A DNA stretch of 36,595 bases, taken from positions 1-36,595 of the forward strand of contig NZ_JAHKPT010000018.1 of the NCBI RefSeq assembly GCF_018860635.1, read 5' to 3'. Positions 8,448 to 17,926 of this stretch are shown here, in pieces (position 1 is the stretch's first letter; the number at the start of each line of letters is the position of its first letter). The notes under the pieces were generated by a model, which had not been told where the DNA came from, made no database searches, and saw only the letters and a program-made list of their open reading frames with translations. The DNA is from Aliiglaciecola lipolytica (GTDB lineage Bacteria > Pseudomonadota > Gammaproteobacteria > Enterobacterales > Alteromonadaceae). The translations under genes and the position numbers were made by a program.

Positions 8448-9602
8448 ATGTTAGACAGGTTTTTAAAGAAAGAATCCGCCGGCGGTATCCTATTAATGTG
8501 CTCAGCTGTGCTTGCATTGCTTGTAGCCAACTCTCCTTTTTCAATCATTTACGATTTACTCATCGAAATGCCAGTAGTTATTCAAATTGGCGCGCTGGAA
8601 ATTAATAAACCATTACTTTTATGGATTAATGATGGGTTGATGGCCGTATTCTTTTTTATGGTGGGCTTGGAACTCAAACGGGAAATACTAGAGGGTGGTT
8701 TATCCAATCCTGCGAATATAGTGTTACCGGCCAGTGGCGCAATTGGCGGCATGCTTGTACCTGCAGGCATTTATGCATTTTTCACTTGGGGAAACCCGGT
8801 GGCGCTAGCAGGTTGGGCGATACCTGCGGCTACCGATATTGCGTTTGCGATGGGTATTTTAGCGCTGCTTGGAAGTCGCGTCCCCACCAGCTTAAAAATA
8901 TTTTTAGTGACCTTAGCAATCATCGACGACATTGGTGCCATCTTAATCATTGCCGTGTTTTACAGTGACAATATTTCTACTTGGCCATTAATTGTAGCGG
9001 CTTTGTGTTTAGTCATTTTGACCAGCATGAACCGTAAAAATGTCCAACAGATCCCCTCCTACATTTTAATTGGCGTGGTATTGTGGGTTGCTATGCTCAA
9101 ATCCGGTGTTCATGCTACCTTAGCGGGTGTGTTATTAGCGTTCTTTATTCCTATGCGGGACAACAATAATCCCAACCTATCACCTGTAAAAACCTTAGAG
9201 CACAGTCTGCTTCCGGCGGTCAATTTTGTCATACTGCCAGTTTTTGCCTTTGCTAACTCGGGGATCAATATTGCCAGTATCAGCGTGGACTCAGTATTAC
9301 ACCCCGTCACCTTTGGCATATTCTTAGGGCTGTTTGTAGGCAAACAGGTGGGGGTATTTGGATTTAGTTGGTTGGTGATAAAATTAGGCTTGGCTAAACT
9401 GCCTGCGGATCAAAACTTTACGCAATTGTATGGCTGCGCGATTTTATGTGGTGTAGGTTTTACCATGAGTTTATTTATCGGCTCGTTAGCCTTCGAACAA
9501 ACCGGCAACAATGCATTTTTTGATGAGCGACTCGGCATATTATTAGGCTCAATAGTGTCAGCGGTGACTGGTTATCTGGTGCTGAAAAAAGCAATTAAAT
9601 AG
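8448..9602 (+). CDS. nhaA: Na+/H+ antiporter NhaA
   Basis: A 384-residue inner-membrane antiporter with about twelve hydrophobic segments, which exchanges external protons for internal Na+ or Li+. The family ion-binding residues are present: TDIAFAMG carries the Asp of helix IV and AIIDDIGAI the adjacent Asp pair of helix V. The start at 8448 follows AAAAGGAG. It is a single gene closed by a perfect terminator, which suits an ion-homeostasis function in a marine bacterium. No nhaR regulator is adjacent. Confidence 0.97.
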   Translation: MLDRFLKKESAGGILLMCSAVLALLVANSPFSIIYDLLIEMPVVIQIGALEINKPLLLWINDGLMAVFFFMVGLELKREILEGGLSNPANIVLPASGAIGGMLVPAGIYAFFTWGNPVALAGWAIPAATDIAFAMGILALLGSRVPTSLKIFLVTLAIIDDIGAILIIAVFYSDNISTWPLIVAALCLVILTSMNRKNVQQIPSYILIGVVLWVAMLKSGVHATLAGVLLAFFIPMRDNNNPNLSPVKTLEHSLLPAVNFVILPVFAFANSGINIASISVDSVLHPVTFGIFLGLFVGKQVGVFGFSWLVIKLGLAKLPADQNFTQLYGCAILCGVGFTMSLFIGSLAFEQTGNNAFFDERLGILLGSIVSAVTGYLVLKKAIK

Positions 9603-9631
9603 TTTTAGAAACCGGTAATAAGATTAAAGCA

Positions 9632-9661
9632 AAACGGCATCTAAATAGATGCCGTTTTTTT
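9632..9661. terminator. Intrinsic terminator between nhaA and the convergent M20 gene
   Basis: A perfect 11-bp stem (9632-9642 with 9647-9657, core ACGGCATCT) has an AAAT loop. It is followed by a long T-run on the plus strand and a shorter one on the minus strand. Confidence 0.9.
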
Positions 9662-9685
9662 AGTTAACTATCTGTGGTATCGAGA

Positions 9686-10966
9686 CTAATTTTGTTTCAT
9701 GTAGTCGATTGTCATATTAGTTAATAGACGAACGCCTAATTTCATTCCCTCGTCATCCACATAAAAATCAGGAGTGTGGTGAGCAGGCGCATCTTTAGGG
9801 TCAACGTCTAAAGGTTTTCCACCAACCCATAAGTACAACCCTGGGATCTGTTCTTGGAAGAACGAGAAATCTTCTGCGCCTGTTACCGGTTTACTGTAAA
9901 TCACTTTATCTTCGCCAGCGGTCTTAATAAGAGTTGGCAGCATAGTCGATGTCAAGTCATGATCATTAAAGGTAATTGGATAAGAATAGTCTAATGGAAG
10001 CGTTAGCTCAGCTTCAGCACGCATACTATCGGCGATGCCTTTAACCTTTCTTGGCATGGCTTCATACATGAGGTCACGGGCTTTTTTGTTTAAGGTGCGA
10101 ATAGTGCCCACCAGCTCAACTTCGTTAGGAATGATATTAGAGCGCACTCCACCATTAATTGCGCCAAAGGTTACCACGGCAGCATCGTCTAAAAGTTGAA
10201 CTTCACGACTGACGATGGTTTGAATACTCATAATCATTTGTGCAGCCGTGACAATAGGATCAACACTCATCCATGGGTAAGCGCCATGTGCTTGCTTGCC
10301 TTTTATAACAATTTTGAAAGGGTCTACCGCCGCCATTACGCCACCTTCGCGATACAAAACAGTATTTACATCGGCAAGTGAGCTAATGTGTAGTCCAAAT
10401 ATAGCGTCCACATCTGGGTTTTTAAGAACGCCTTCTTTCACCATTAATTCAGCGCCACCTTCTTCTCCGCTAGGTGCTCCCTCTTCAGCTGGTTGAAAAA
10501 TAAATTTCACTTTTCCACGCAGCTCGTCTTTCATTCCCACTAGAATTTCAGCCGCTCCCATCAGCATTGCAATGTGCGTATCATGTCCACAGGCATGCAT
10601 CACAGGTACATCTTTACCATTGTATTCGCCCCTGGCTTTAGATTTCCAAGGTAAATCATTATTTTCTGGAACCGGTAAACCATCAATATCAGCTCGTAAG
10701 CCAACGACAGGTCCGGGCTTGCCACTATCTAAAATTGCCACCACGCCGGTCACCGCCACACCAGTTTGAACTTCCAGCCCTAGTGACTTTAAGTGTTTAG
10801 CAATGTATTCAGCAGTTTTAACTTCACGATTTGATAGCTCAGGATTTTCATGTAAATGATGACGCCATTGAATAACTTTGGCTTCAATTTTATCCGCCAT
10901 TAGATCGACAGTGTCAGCAAAACATAAGGTAGGTAAAAGTGACAATGTGAGGAGTAGCTTGTTCAT
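9686..10966 (-). CDS. Exported M20-family amidohydrolase (aminoacylase/carboxypeptidase type)
   Basis: A 426-residue metal-dependent hydrolase of the M20D group (IAA-amino-acid hydrolase/aminoacylase-like) that should cleave N-acyl amino acids or small peptides. An N-terminal signal peptide ending near LCFA places it in the periplasm. Visible motifs are WRHHLHENPELS, GLRADIDGLP, the metal-site block HACGHDTH, and FQPAEEG with its catalytic Glu. The dimerisation segment and a late His (PAHHTPDF) follow. It starts at ATG 10966 behind GAAGGGA. It lies after rho on the same strand, but a terminator separates them. The substrate cannot be read from the sequence. Confidence 0.9.
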   Translation of the reverse strand: MNKLLLTLSLLPTLCFADTVDLMADKIEAKVIQWRHHLHENPELSNREVKTAEYIAKHLKSLGLEVQTGVAVTGVVAILDSGKPGPVVGLRADIDGLPVPENNDLPWKSKARGEYNGKDVPVMHACGHDTHIAMLMGAAEILVGMKDELRGKVKFIFQPAEEGAPSGEEGGAELMVKEGVLKNPDVDAIFGLHISSLADVNTVLYREGGVMAAVDPFKIVIKGKQAHGAYPWMSVDPIVTAAQMIMSIQTIVSREVQLLDDAAVVTFGAINGGVRSNIIPNEVELVGTIRTLNKKARDLMYEAMPRKVKGIADSMRAEAELTLPLDYSYPITFNDHDLTSTMLPTLIKTAGEDKVIYSKPVTGAEDFSFFQEQIPGLYLWVGGKPLDVDPKDAPAHHTPDFYVDDEGMKLGVRLLTNMTIDYMKQN

Positions 10967-11034
10967 AATTCCCTTCTTTTTAGTTATTTTTATTAGCGTA
11001 CGAGACTTTTTATATCACAATTTGCAGTACAAAT

Positions 11035-11071
11035 AAAAAATCCACTGGAGCACAAACTACAGTGGATTTTT
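11035..11071 (-). terminator. Intrinsic terminator of rho
   Basis: TCCACTG (11041-11047) pairs with CAGTGGA (11060-11066), flanked by A-runs and T-runs. On the minus strand it is followed by a T6 tract, 24 bases after the rho stop. Confidence 0.8.
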
Positions 11072-11094
11072 AGATCTTAAAAAATTAGGTATTG

Positions 11095-12360
11095 TTAGCT
11101 TTTTTGACGTTTCATCGCATCAAAAAATTCTTCATTGGTTTTAGTCATGGCTAATCTACCAATTAAGAATTCGATAGCGTCAATCTCAGACATTTCGTGG
11201 ACTATCTTACGTAAGATCCACATTTTCTGTAATTCTTCTTGAGTGGTAAGCAATTCTTCACGACGAGTACCAGAACGATTGAAATCGATAGCTGGGAACA
11301 CACGTTTTTCAGCAATTTTACGGTTAAGGTGCAGTTCCATATTACCTGTACCTTTAAATTCTTCGTAAATGACTTCGTCCATCTTCGAACCAGTGTCGAT
11401 CAATGCTGTTGCAATAATGGTCAAGCTACCGCCTTCTTCCACATTACGTGCAGCACCAAAGAAACGCTTTGGTTTGTGCAAGGCGTTAGCATCAACACCA
11501 CCGGTTAGTACTTTACCTGATGAAGGTATAACGGTGTTGTAAGCACGCGCTAAACGAGTAATAGAGTCGAGTAGTATTACCACGTCTTTTTTATGTTCAA
11601 CTAAACGCTTGGCTTTCTCAATGACCATCTCAGCAACCTGAACGTGGCGACTCGCTGGCTCGTCAAACGTAGAGGCAACAACCTCACCTTGCACCAAACG
11701 TTGCATTTCAGTTACTTCTTCTGGACGCTCATCGATCAACAATACCATTAATTCGCATTCTGGATGATTAGCTGCAATTGATTGCGCAATATTCTGCAGC
11801 AATAATGTTTTACCGGCTTTAGGCGGAGCAACAATCAAACCACGTTGACCAGCACCAATGGGTGAAGCCAAATCTAAAATTCTTGCAGTCAAATCCTCTG
11901 TACTACCATTCCCACGTTGCAACGTAAAACGTCGATTAGCGTGTAACGGTGTTAAGTTTTCAAAAAGGATTTTGTTGCGGGAGTTTTCTGGTTTGTCGAA
12001 ATTAACTTGATTGATTTTCAGTAGTGCAAAATATCTTTCGCTGTCTTTAGGTGGACGTATTTTTCCAGCGATGGTGTCTCCGGTTCGCAAGTTAAACCGG
12101 CGAATTTGGCTGGGAGATACATAAATATCATCCGGACCGGCCAAATATGAAGAATCTGATGACCGTAAAAATCCAAAACCATCTTGGAGTATTTCGAGTA
12201 CGCCATCTCCGAAAATATCTTCGCCGCTTTTTGCGTGCGCTTTCAGTATGGCAAATATAATGTCTTGTTTGCGAGCCCGAGCCATATTATCTAGGCCCAT
12301 CTTTTCGGCTAATGCTACAAGTTCGCTGATCGGTTTATTCTTTAATTCTGTTAAATTCAT
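11095..12360 (-). CDS. rho: Transcription termination factor Rho
   Basis: A 421-residue hexameric RNA helicase that ends untranslated transcripts. An N-terminal Rho_N helical domain is followed by the cold-shock-like RNA-binding domain ([13 protein letters not shown], about residues 60-75). The ATPase has a Walker A in [10 protein letters not shown], a Walker B in [13 protein letters not shown], and the Q/R-loop segment [11 protein letters not shown]. The length matches the E. coli protein. It lies downstream of trxA on the same strand, the usual gammaproteobacterial order, with a trxA terminator and a leader of about 200 bases in between. That leader probably carries its promoter and possibly autoregulation, but I could not mark either. 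Confidence 0.98.
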   Translation of the reverse strand: MNLTELKNKPISELVALAEKMGLDNMARARKQDIIFAILKAHAKSGEDIFGDGVLEILQDGFGFLRSSDSSYLAGPDDIYVSPSQIRRFNLRTGDTIAGKIRPPKDSERYFALLKINQVNFDKPENSRNKILFENLTPLHANRRFTLQRGNGSTEDLTARILDLASPIGAGQRGLIVAPPKAGKTLLLQNIAQSIAANHPECELMVLLIDERPEEVTEMQRLVQGEVVASTFDEPASRHVQVAEMVIEKAKRLVEHKKDVVILLDSITRLARAYNTVIPSSGKVLTGGVDANALHKPKRFFGAARNVEEGGSLTIIATALIDTGSKMDEVIYEEFKGTGNMELHLNRKIAEKRVFPAIDFNRSGTRREELLTTQEELQKMWILRKIVHEMSEIDAIEFLIGRLAMTKTNEEFFDAMKRQKS

Positions 12361-12569
12361 ATTGGTGGGTCTTTGTGATTTGAAATGTGCTAAAAGGCAC
12401 CCTGTTTTATTAGTTTCAGGTTTTTTGGCTAATTAAATTCGTTTTACTCTATGGATTGAGCGCGAAATTTGGTGAGTTCAAGATATGAACAATCGAAAGT
12501 TAGCACCAATTAGTTGTTCCGTCCAGCGAAAAACGATGATTAATGCAAAGAATGTTTATTTTTCGTTAA

Positions 12570-12618
12570 AAATACAAAAAATACGCAGAAAAACCAAATT
12601 TAAGTGAGTCGTTCTGCG
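12570..12618 (-). terminator. Terminator of trxA
   Basis: CGCAGAA (12584-12590) pairs with TTCTGCG (12612-12618). On the minus strand a T-rich tract follows directly. The loop is long (21 nt), so the strength is uncertain. Confidence 0.6.
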
Positions 12619-12630
12619 CATTAATTGAGT

Positions 12631-12957
12631 TTAGATATTGTCGTTCAAAAACTCAGCTAACTGGGTTTTTGACAATGCACCTACTTTGGTAGCAGCGACA
12701 TTTCCGTCCTTAAACAATAGCAAAGTGGGTATACCACGGATGCCATACTTTGGCGGAGTTTCATTATTTTCATCGACATTCAACTTGCCAACTGTTAACT
12801 TGCCGTCGAACTCGCCAGCAACTTCTTCTAGAATTGGCGCAATCATTTTACATGGGCCGCACCATTCCGCCCAGAAATCAACTAGGACAGGACCAGCAGC
12901 ATTGATAACATCGGCCTCGAAACTATCGTCAGATAACTGGATAATTTTGTCGCTCAT
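12631..12957 (-). CDS. trxA: Thioredoxin 1
   Basis: A 108-residue thioredoxin with the active site WCGPCK and the conserved cis-proline segment [11 protein letters not shown]. It is a cytoplasmic disulfide reductase that works with thioredoxin reductase. Length and sequence are ordinary for the family. It is divergent from rhlB and upstream of rho, matching the conserved rhlB / trxA-rho arrangement. Confidence 0.98.
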   Translation of the reverse strand: MSDKIIQLSDDSFEADVINAAGPVLVDFWAEWCGPCKMIAPILEEVAGEFDGKLTVGKLNVDENNETPPKYGIRGIPTLLLFKDGNVAATKVGALSKTQLAEFLNDNI

Positions 12958-13056
12958 ACTTTTCTCCGTAATTGGTCTCTCGCTGAGATAGTTCAGCGCA
13001 TAATGAGAGTTTTATAGAAACTGGTTTTTAATGCAAGCACTGATAAGCTATAAGCT

Positions 13057-14316
13057 ATGCAAACTACACATTTAACTGAAACACATTTTTCTGATCTGCC
13101 CATCCATGAGGATGTTTTAAAGGCATTAACAGAAGCAAACTTTATCCACTGCACGCCAATACAGGCGTTAAGTCTGCCGCACCTTTTGGAAGGGCAAGAC
13201 ATTGCAGGTCAAGCTCAAACAGGAACAGGAAAAACTATTGCTTTTCTTGTTGCCACATTTCATCGATTACTGACTCATCCAAATGAATCAGGTAAGCAAC
13301 CTAAAGCTATTATAATGGCACCTACTCGAGAATTGGCAGTACAAATTTACAATGACGCCGAATTATTGAGTAAACACACCGGATTATCGCTTGGTTTGAT
13401 ATATGGGGGTGAAGGTTACCAAAGTCAACGGGAATCTTTGCAATCAGGTGTAGATATTATTATTGGCACCACTGGCCGTATAATCGATTATTACAAACAA
13501 AATGTTTTTTCCTTGGAAAATATTCAAGTTGCTGTGCTCGACGAAGCAGATCGCATGTTCGATTTAGGCTTCATTAAAGACATTCGATATATGTTCAGAC
13601 GCATGCCCGATGCAACCAAACGTTTAAGCATGTTATTTTCTGCCACTTTGTCTTATCGAGTTCAAGAACTTGCTTACGAGCATATGAACAACCCCACACA
13701 TGTGAAGGTTGAACACGACAAACAAACAGCCAGCCGTATCCAAGAAGAGTTATTTTATCCTTCTGATGAAGATAAAATGCTGCTACTTCTGACCTTGCTA
13801 GAAGACGAATGGCCTGAAAAAGCGATTGTTTTTGCTAACACCAAACATACCTGTGAGAAACTCAGTGATTGGTTGGAAGCCGATGGTCATCGTGTAGGCT
13901 TGTTAAGTGGTGATGTTCCACAACGTAAACGTTTAAAAATACTAGAAGATTTTAGTAAAGATAAACTGGATATTCTGGTTGCCACCGATGTAGCTGCTCG
14001 TGGTTTACATATCGAAAAAGTGACCCACGTTTTCAACTATGACCTACCCGATGATGCGGAAGATTACGTTCACCGCATTGGACGAACTGGTCGCGCTGGC
14101 AAAAGTGGACATGCAATTAGCTTCGCTTGTGAAAAATATGCGTTGAATTTACCTGCAATTGAAAGCTATATTAGCCGTCCTATTCCAGTAAGTAATTATG
14201 ACCAAGAATCGCTACTTGAAGATATAACACCACCTAAACCGCAGTACAAAAAGCGACAACAAAGTGGTAAAACGTATCAGAAGCGACCGAATAACCGCAA
14301 TCAGAAAAGGCGTTAA
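13057..14316 (+). CDS. rhlB: ATP-dependent RNA helicase RhlB
   Basis: A 419-residue DEAD-box helicase of the RNA degradosome, which unwinds RNA for RNase E and PNPase. Motifs in order are [11 protein letters not shown] (Q motif), AQTGTGKT (I), PTRELA (Ia), DEAD (II), SAT (III), [11 protein letters not shown] (V) and [10 protein letters not shown] (VI). The C-terminal tail is basic and Gln/Arg-rich (KKRQQSGK to RNQKRR), as is typical. The N-terminus ([14 protein letters not shown]) resembles E. coli RhlB, which with the gene order supports RhlB over other DEAD-box paralogues. No good Shine-Dalgarno precedes the ATG. It overlaps gppA by one base. Confidence 0.96.
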   Translation: MQTTHLTETHFSDLPIHEDVLKALTEANFIHCTPIQALSLPHLLEGQDIAGQAQTGTGKTIAFLVATFHRLLTHPNESGKQPKAIIMAPTRELAVQIYNDAELLSKHTGLSLGLIYGGEGYQSQRESLQSGVDIIIGTTGRIIDYYKQNVFSLENIQVAVLDEADRMFDLGFIKDIRYMFRRMPDATKRLSMLFSATLSYRVQELAYEHMNNPTHVKVEHDKQTASRIQEELFYPSDEDKMLLLLTLLEDEWPEKAIVFANTKHTCEKLSDWLEADGHRVGLLSGDVPQRKRLKILEDFSKDKLDILVATDVAARGLHIEKVTHVFNYDLPDDAEDYVHRIGRTGRAGKSGHAISFACEKYALNLPAIESYISRPIPVSNYDQESLLEDITPPKPQYKKRQQSGKTYQKRPNNRNQKRR

Positions 14317-15827
14317 TGGAAAATCAGCCAATTACATCGGTAACCAATGAAGACCAACTGTATGCCGCAGTTGATCTCGGTTCCAACAGTTTTCATTTAG
14401 TTATCGTTAGGGTCGTTTCCGGCTCGGTTCAAATTATTGGCAAAGTAAAACAAAAAGTAAGATTAGCCGCTGGCTTAAATGACGGCATGATGCTTGACCA
14501 AGTCAGCATGGAGCGAGGCTGGCGTTGCTTGGAAACCTTTGCCGAACGCCTGCAAGACATCCCCTTATCGAACATCAAAGTAGTTGGCACCGCCACCTTA
14601 CGTTTAGCCAAAAATGCCAATGTATTCATCGAAAAAGCGCAACAAATTCTAAATCAAAAACTCGAAGTTATCAGTGGCGAAGAAGAAGCGCGCCAAATCT
14701 ATTTGGGCGTAGCCTATACATCCGCGAACCAAGGAAATACCTTAGTCATTGATATTGGTGGAGCCAGTACCGAGGTTATCATTGGCAATGACATGCAGCC
14801 CATCAACCTGGTTAGCTTAAACATGGGTTGCGTGACATTTAAAGAACGATATTTTATCGATGGGGTTATATCTGAACAGAACATGCACAACGCCATTGAA
14901 GAAGCCAAACAAAAATTATTGCCTGTTATAGATGATTTTATTTGTTTCGATTGGCAGCAATGCCTTGGCGCTTCAGGAACTCCCCAAGCCGTTGTTGAGA
15001 TCCTCGTCGAACAAGGTATTAGTGATGCCATCCGCTTAGATTATTTGCATAACTTGGTACAGCAATGCATTGATTGTGGCAATTTAGATAATTTAGATAT
15101 TGAAGGCCTTACAGAGGCAAGACGAGCCATATTCCCGAGTGGTTTGTGTATTTTAGTCGCATTATTTGAACAACTTAAAATCCAAGAAATGCAAATCTCA
15201 GGTGGCGCTCTCAGGGAAGGTTTGATTTATGGGATGCTTGAGAATTGCGAAAAAAATGACCGCCGCAGTCATTCAATTAACGATGCCATTAAAACCTATC
15301 ATATTGATGAACAACAAGCACAAAGAGTGTGTAATGTTGCGGTCAACTTTTATAAACAATTGTGTTCACAATCTAATATTTGTAATTTTGATGCATTAGC
15401 CGTTATTGAAGCTGCATCGTTATTGCACGAAATTGGTTTGCATATTGAATATAAACAATACCATATCCATGGTGCTTATATTCTTAGCCATATTAACCTT
15501 AACGGCTACTCGCAAATGCAACGTAAGAGTATTCGAGATTTAGTACTGAGTCATCGAGCAGAACTAGATTTGAATAAGTTCTCCCAATATCACCCTGATA
15601 TGCAACCTTTGCTATATGGATTGGTTCGCATCTTAAGGTTGTCGTGTTTACTTTCGATTCGCAGAAAAGATGACTTGTTGCCGGAAATTAAGTTACAAAT
15701 TGATGATCAACATTGGCACTTAACTTTTCCAGAGGGTTGGCTCAGAGCTCACCCTCTGATAGATGTAGAACTGGCGAATGAAAAGTGGCTACAGCACAAA
15801 GCCGGATTACCACTTTCCTTCCGTTAG
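14316..15827 (+). CDS. gppA: Guanosine pentaphosphatase/exopolyphosphatase (GppA/Ppx family)
   Basis: A 503-residue member of the Ppx/GppA family, which hydrolyses pppGpp to ppGpp and can degrade polyphosphate. AVDLGSNSFHLVIVRV is the first phosphate-binding loop and IDIGGASTEV the second, in an ASKHA fold. The C-terminal half has an HD-like helical domain (LLHEIG). I prefer GppA over Ppx because it follows rhlB directly (TAATG overlap), the arrangement seen around E. coli rhlB. The two enzymes overlap in activity, so the choice is not absolute. Confidence 0.9.
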   Translation: MENQPITSVTNEDQLYAAVDLGSNSFHLVIVRVVSGSVQIIGKVKQKVRLAAGLNDGMMLDQVSMERGWRCLETFAERLQDIPLSNIKVVGTATLRLAKNANVFIEKAQQILNQKLEVISGEEEARQIYLGVAYTSANQGNTLVIDIGGASTEVIIGNDMQPINLVSLNMGCVTFKERYFIDGVISEQNMHNAIEEAKQKLLPVIDDFICFDWQQCLGASGTPQAVVEILVEQGISDAIRLDYLHNLVQQCIDCGNLDNLDIEGLTEARRAIFPSGLCILVALFEQLKIQEMQISGGALREGLIYGMLENCEKNDRRSHSINDAIKTYHIDEQQAQRVCNVAVNFYKQLCSQSNICNFDALAVIEAASLLHEIGLHIEYKQYHIHGAYILSHINLNGYSQMQRKSIRDLVLSHRAELDLNKFSQYHPDMQPLLYGLVRILRLSCLLSIRRKDDLLPEIKLQIDDQHWHLTFPEGWLRAHPLIDVELANEKWLQHKAGLPLSFR

Positions 15828-15843
15828 TTGGATTGAATCGACT

Positions 15844-16689
15844 CTAATACAATAAACTGTACATTGTGCGACGAGACTTAGACTTCAATGGATCGCCATC
15901 AGGCATCGCATTAATCATATCCAAAGTATATTTGCGTGCATCCCCAAAACTTAAGTCCTTTTTAAGCACTGCGAAAAGTAATTCTAATGCTTCTTCAGGT
16001 TTATTGGCTTGATGCAATTGCACAGCTAATTCAACTTTCAGTTCTAAATTATCTGGCTGTTGTTCTAACTGAGCTTGCAGTTGTTTTATTTCCGGCGACT
16101 CGGATGCTTTTTCAACTAACTCTACTTTGCCAACAATACTGTGGTAATAACCATTCTGATCGACTAAAAGAATGTTATCTAACAACAGTTGAGCCTGTTT
16201 GGTGTTGCCTAACTCCACATAACAATCGGCTAACACTAGGGCTATATCGGCCCTTTCAGACGCCAAATCATGGGCTTGCTTCGCGATAGTAAAAGCTTGT
16301 TGATAATCGCCTTGGTTAACTAAAGCGACGGCTTTTTCATACAAACCATCTTCAGCATTAGGCAAATGTTTTTCTAACAATTCCTGAATTTGCTCTTCCA
16401 TCATAGGGCCCGCAAATCCGTCAACCGGTTGACCGTCTTTAACTAGAATAACAGTGGGTAAACTTTGAATCCCAAACTGTTGTGCAATTTGCTGCTCTTG
16501 TTCGCAATTTACATTGGCATAAATCAAATGCTCGGCATGCTGACTAGCAAGCTTTTCCAAAATGGGTGTGAGTTGTTCACACATTTCCAAATTCGGTGCC
16601 CAGAAATTCACCAGCACATGCTTTTCTTTAGACTCTTCGATTATGACTTGTTGAAAATTTTCTATATTCAGGTTTACAAAATTCTGCAT
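15844..16689 (-). CDS. ybbN: YbbN/CnoX-like thioredoxin-fold co-chaperone
   Basis: A 281-residue protein with an N-terminal thioredoxin domain (about 1-110) and a C-terminal helical TPR-like region (about 115-281). It aligns to thioredoxin through NFWAPNLEMCEQLTPILE: the first active-site Cys is Leu and only the second remains (LxxC). E. coli CnoX likewise has a single Cys (SxxC). The domain is therefore more likely a redox-sensing holdase that hands clients to GroEL or DnaK than a disulfide reductase. It is convergent with gppA, 16 bases apart, with no terminator visible. Confidence 0.88.
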   Translation of the reverse strand: MQNFVNLNIENFQQVIIEESKEKHVLVNFWAPNLEMCEQLTPILEKLASQHAEHLIYANVNCEQEQQIAQQFGIQSLPTVILVKDGQPVDGFAGPMMEEQIQELLEKHLPNAEDGLYEKAVALVNQGDYQQAFTIAKQAHDLASERADIALVLADCYVELGNTKQAQLLLDNILLVDQNGYYHSIVGKVELVEKASESPEIKQLQAQLEQQPDNLELKVELAVQLHQANKPEEALELLFAVLKKDLSFGDARKYTLDMINAMPDGDPLKSKSRRTMYSLLY

Positions 16690-16922
16690 TTTTAGCTCTT
16701 TCTATTTTTTAGTTTCATAAACTGAAACGCACTGATTGAATACTATCGGTTTAAAGTGGGGGCATTGATTTTAAAAAGCAACCTAGCGATATAAATAGTG
16801 CCCAAAAATAGTGCGTTGTTGCTAATCACCTTGCACGACAATGTCAATTAAGCGACATTATATTAAATTTGTATGTGCTAGTGTTCTGAGCATCAACAAC
16901 GTGATAGCGAAAGGTAAAGATA

Positions 16923-17231
16923 ATGGCAGATAAAGAATACAAAAGTTTTTCTCAATTTTATCCGTTTTACTTGCGGGAACATCAGAACCCAGTCTGTCGC
17001 AGACTGCACTTTGTAGGATCCTTTTTAATCTTGCTTACACTGGCCTTTATATTTACCACTGGGCAATGGCGTTATCTTCTAGTATTGCCGGTTTTAGGCT
17101 ATGGGTTTGCATGGGTTGGACACTTTTTCTTTGAACATAATCGGCCAGCGACATTTACTTACCCCCTTTATAGTTTTTTAGGCGATTGGGTAATGTTTAA
17201 AGACATGCTGGTTGGCAAAATAAAATTTTAA
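16923..17231 (+). CDS. DUF962/Mpo1-like small membrane protein
   Basis: A 102-residue membrane protein with two to three hydrophobic segments. The N-terminal FSQFYPFYLREHQNPVCRRLHFVG and the later VGHFFFEHNRPATF are the conserved His-rich blocks of DUF962. Yeast Mpo1 of this family is an Fe2+-dependent dioxygenase in fatty-acid alpha-oxidation, and these His residues are the likely iron ligands. The bacterial role is not established. It starts at ATG 16923 after GAAAGG, as a single gene. Confidence 0.85.
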   Translation: MADKEYKSFSQFYPFYLREHQNPVCRRLHFVGSFLILLTLAFIFTTGQWRYLLVLPVLGYGFAWVGHFFFEHNRPATFTYPLYSFLGDWVMFKDMLVGKIKF

Positions 17232-17376
17232 AGTGTAAACGCTAACAATCAACAACCGCAAAAACCCACGCATTTGTATAATTGGTGCACGCAAACTTAG
17301 CCGCAATCGCCAAGCCGTAACTAAAACTATTCCTCAATTTAATTAAAATCTTAGTGGCTGACACAGCGCTATGATT

Positions 17377-17489
17377 TTTATGTCCCAAATTTACTAGTTT
17401 TTGTCCCATTACTGCAAGACCTATCATTTTTCCTATTGAAATATAAGACATTCTTATTTTTTGTCCCATTTGTGTATTTTTTCGTCCCA
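17377..17489 (+). promoter_or_regulatory. Two direct-repeat pairs of TTTTTGTCCCA upstream of the graspetide operon
   Basis: GTCCCA occurs at 17382, 17403, 17463 and 17484, all in one orientation and each behind a T-run. Spacing is 21, 60 and 21 bp, so there are two pairs with the same 21-bp period as the pair at 4698/4719. A possible -10 hexamer, TATTCT at 17520, begins 31 bp after the last A of the fourth copy, the same distance as at the 4802 gene. I infer operators for an AraC-type activator. The repeats create a spurious minus-strand frame here. The rest of 17232-17376 shows nothing. Confidence 0.55.
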
Positions 17490-17530
17490 AAATTCCAACG
17501 CATTTATTTCATTCTTTTTTATTCTTAAAT

Positions 17531-17926
17531 CGTCATTACGGAAAATGACATTGACACAAACGGAATGAGTCAAAAACGGACTAACGAAGGATCGTTAAAG
17601 CAAGGAACGCCAAGCGCGAAATCCGATTGAAGCTAGGAAGGCTTACAGTCAGATCAGCAAGGAGGCATCAAGGAAGAAGGTTGTAAAACCAAAGATGGTA
17701 AGGAAACCAAGGCAAGAAAGCACTATGTAGACATTTAAACAGAGAAGTTAATTCTGTGTTGTCCGAGATGATAACTATCACGCTTCAGGCATCGTCAGCA
17801 TGTATTTTTTGCAACAAGGAGCGGTAAATCCAAGGATGGATATTTCCTACGCAAGTGGTAATGAGCAACAAATAGAGTGAAACGGCAATAGACATAAAAC
17901 AGTCACAAAACTGAAAAGGAAAGAGC
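17531..17926 (+). ncRNA. GGA-rich structured leader of the graspetide operon (possible CsrA-binding RNA)
   Basis: These roughly 400 bases have no gene. On the plus strand there are about a dozen GGA triplets, many as AAGGA or AGGAA, far more than the complementary TCC. Several lie in hairpins: TAACGA/TCGTTA (17582-17597) has the loop AGGA, and AAGCT/GGCTT (17630-17644) has the loop AGGAA. Another clear stem is GGTT-GTAA-AACC at 17679-17690. The ribosome site of the next gene (AAGGAAAG) also contains GGA. GGA in hairpin loops is the CsrA/RsmA recognition pattern. The element could be a 5' untranslated leader or a CsrB-like RNA; I see no terminator at its end, which favours a leader. Confidence 0.35.

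Noticed and set aside
15827..15843. Terminator between convergent gppA and ybbN
   Set aside because: The gap is only 16 bases and no inverted repeat with a T-tract is visible there.
17242..17490. 82-residue minus-strand open frame upstream of the graspetide operon
   Set aside because: Its repeated MGQK-like motifs come from the TGTCCCA operator repeats. It has no ribosome site and no protein-like composition, and it begins inside the fourth repeat.
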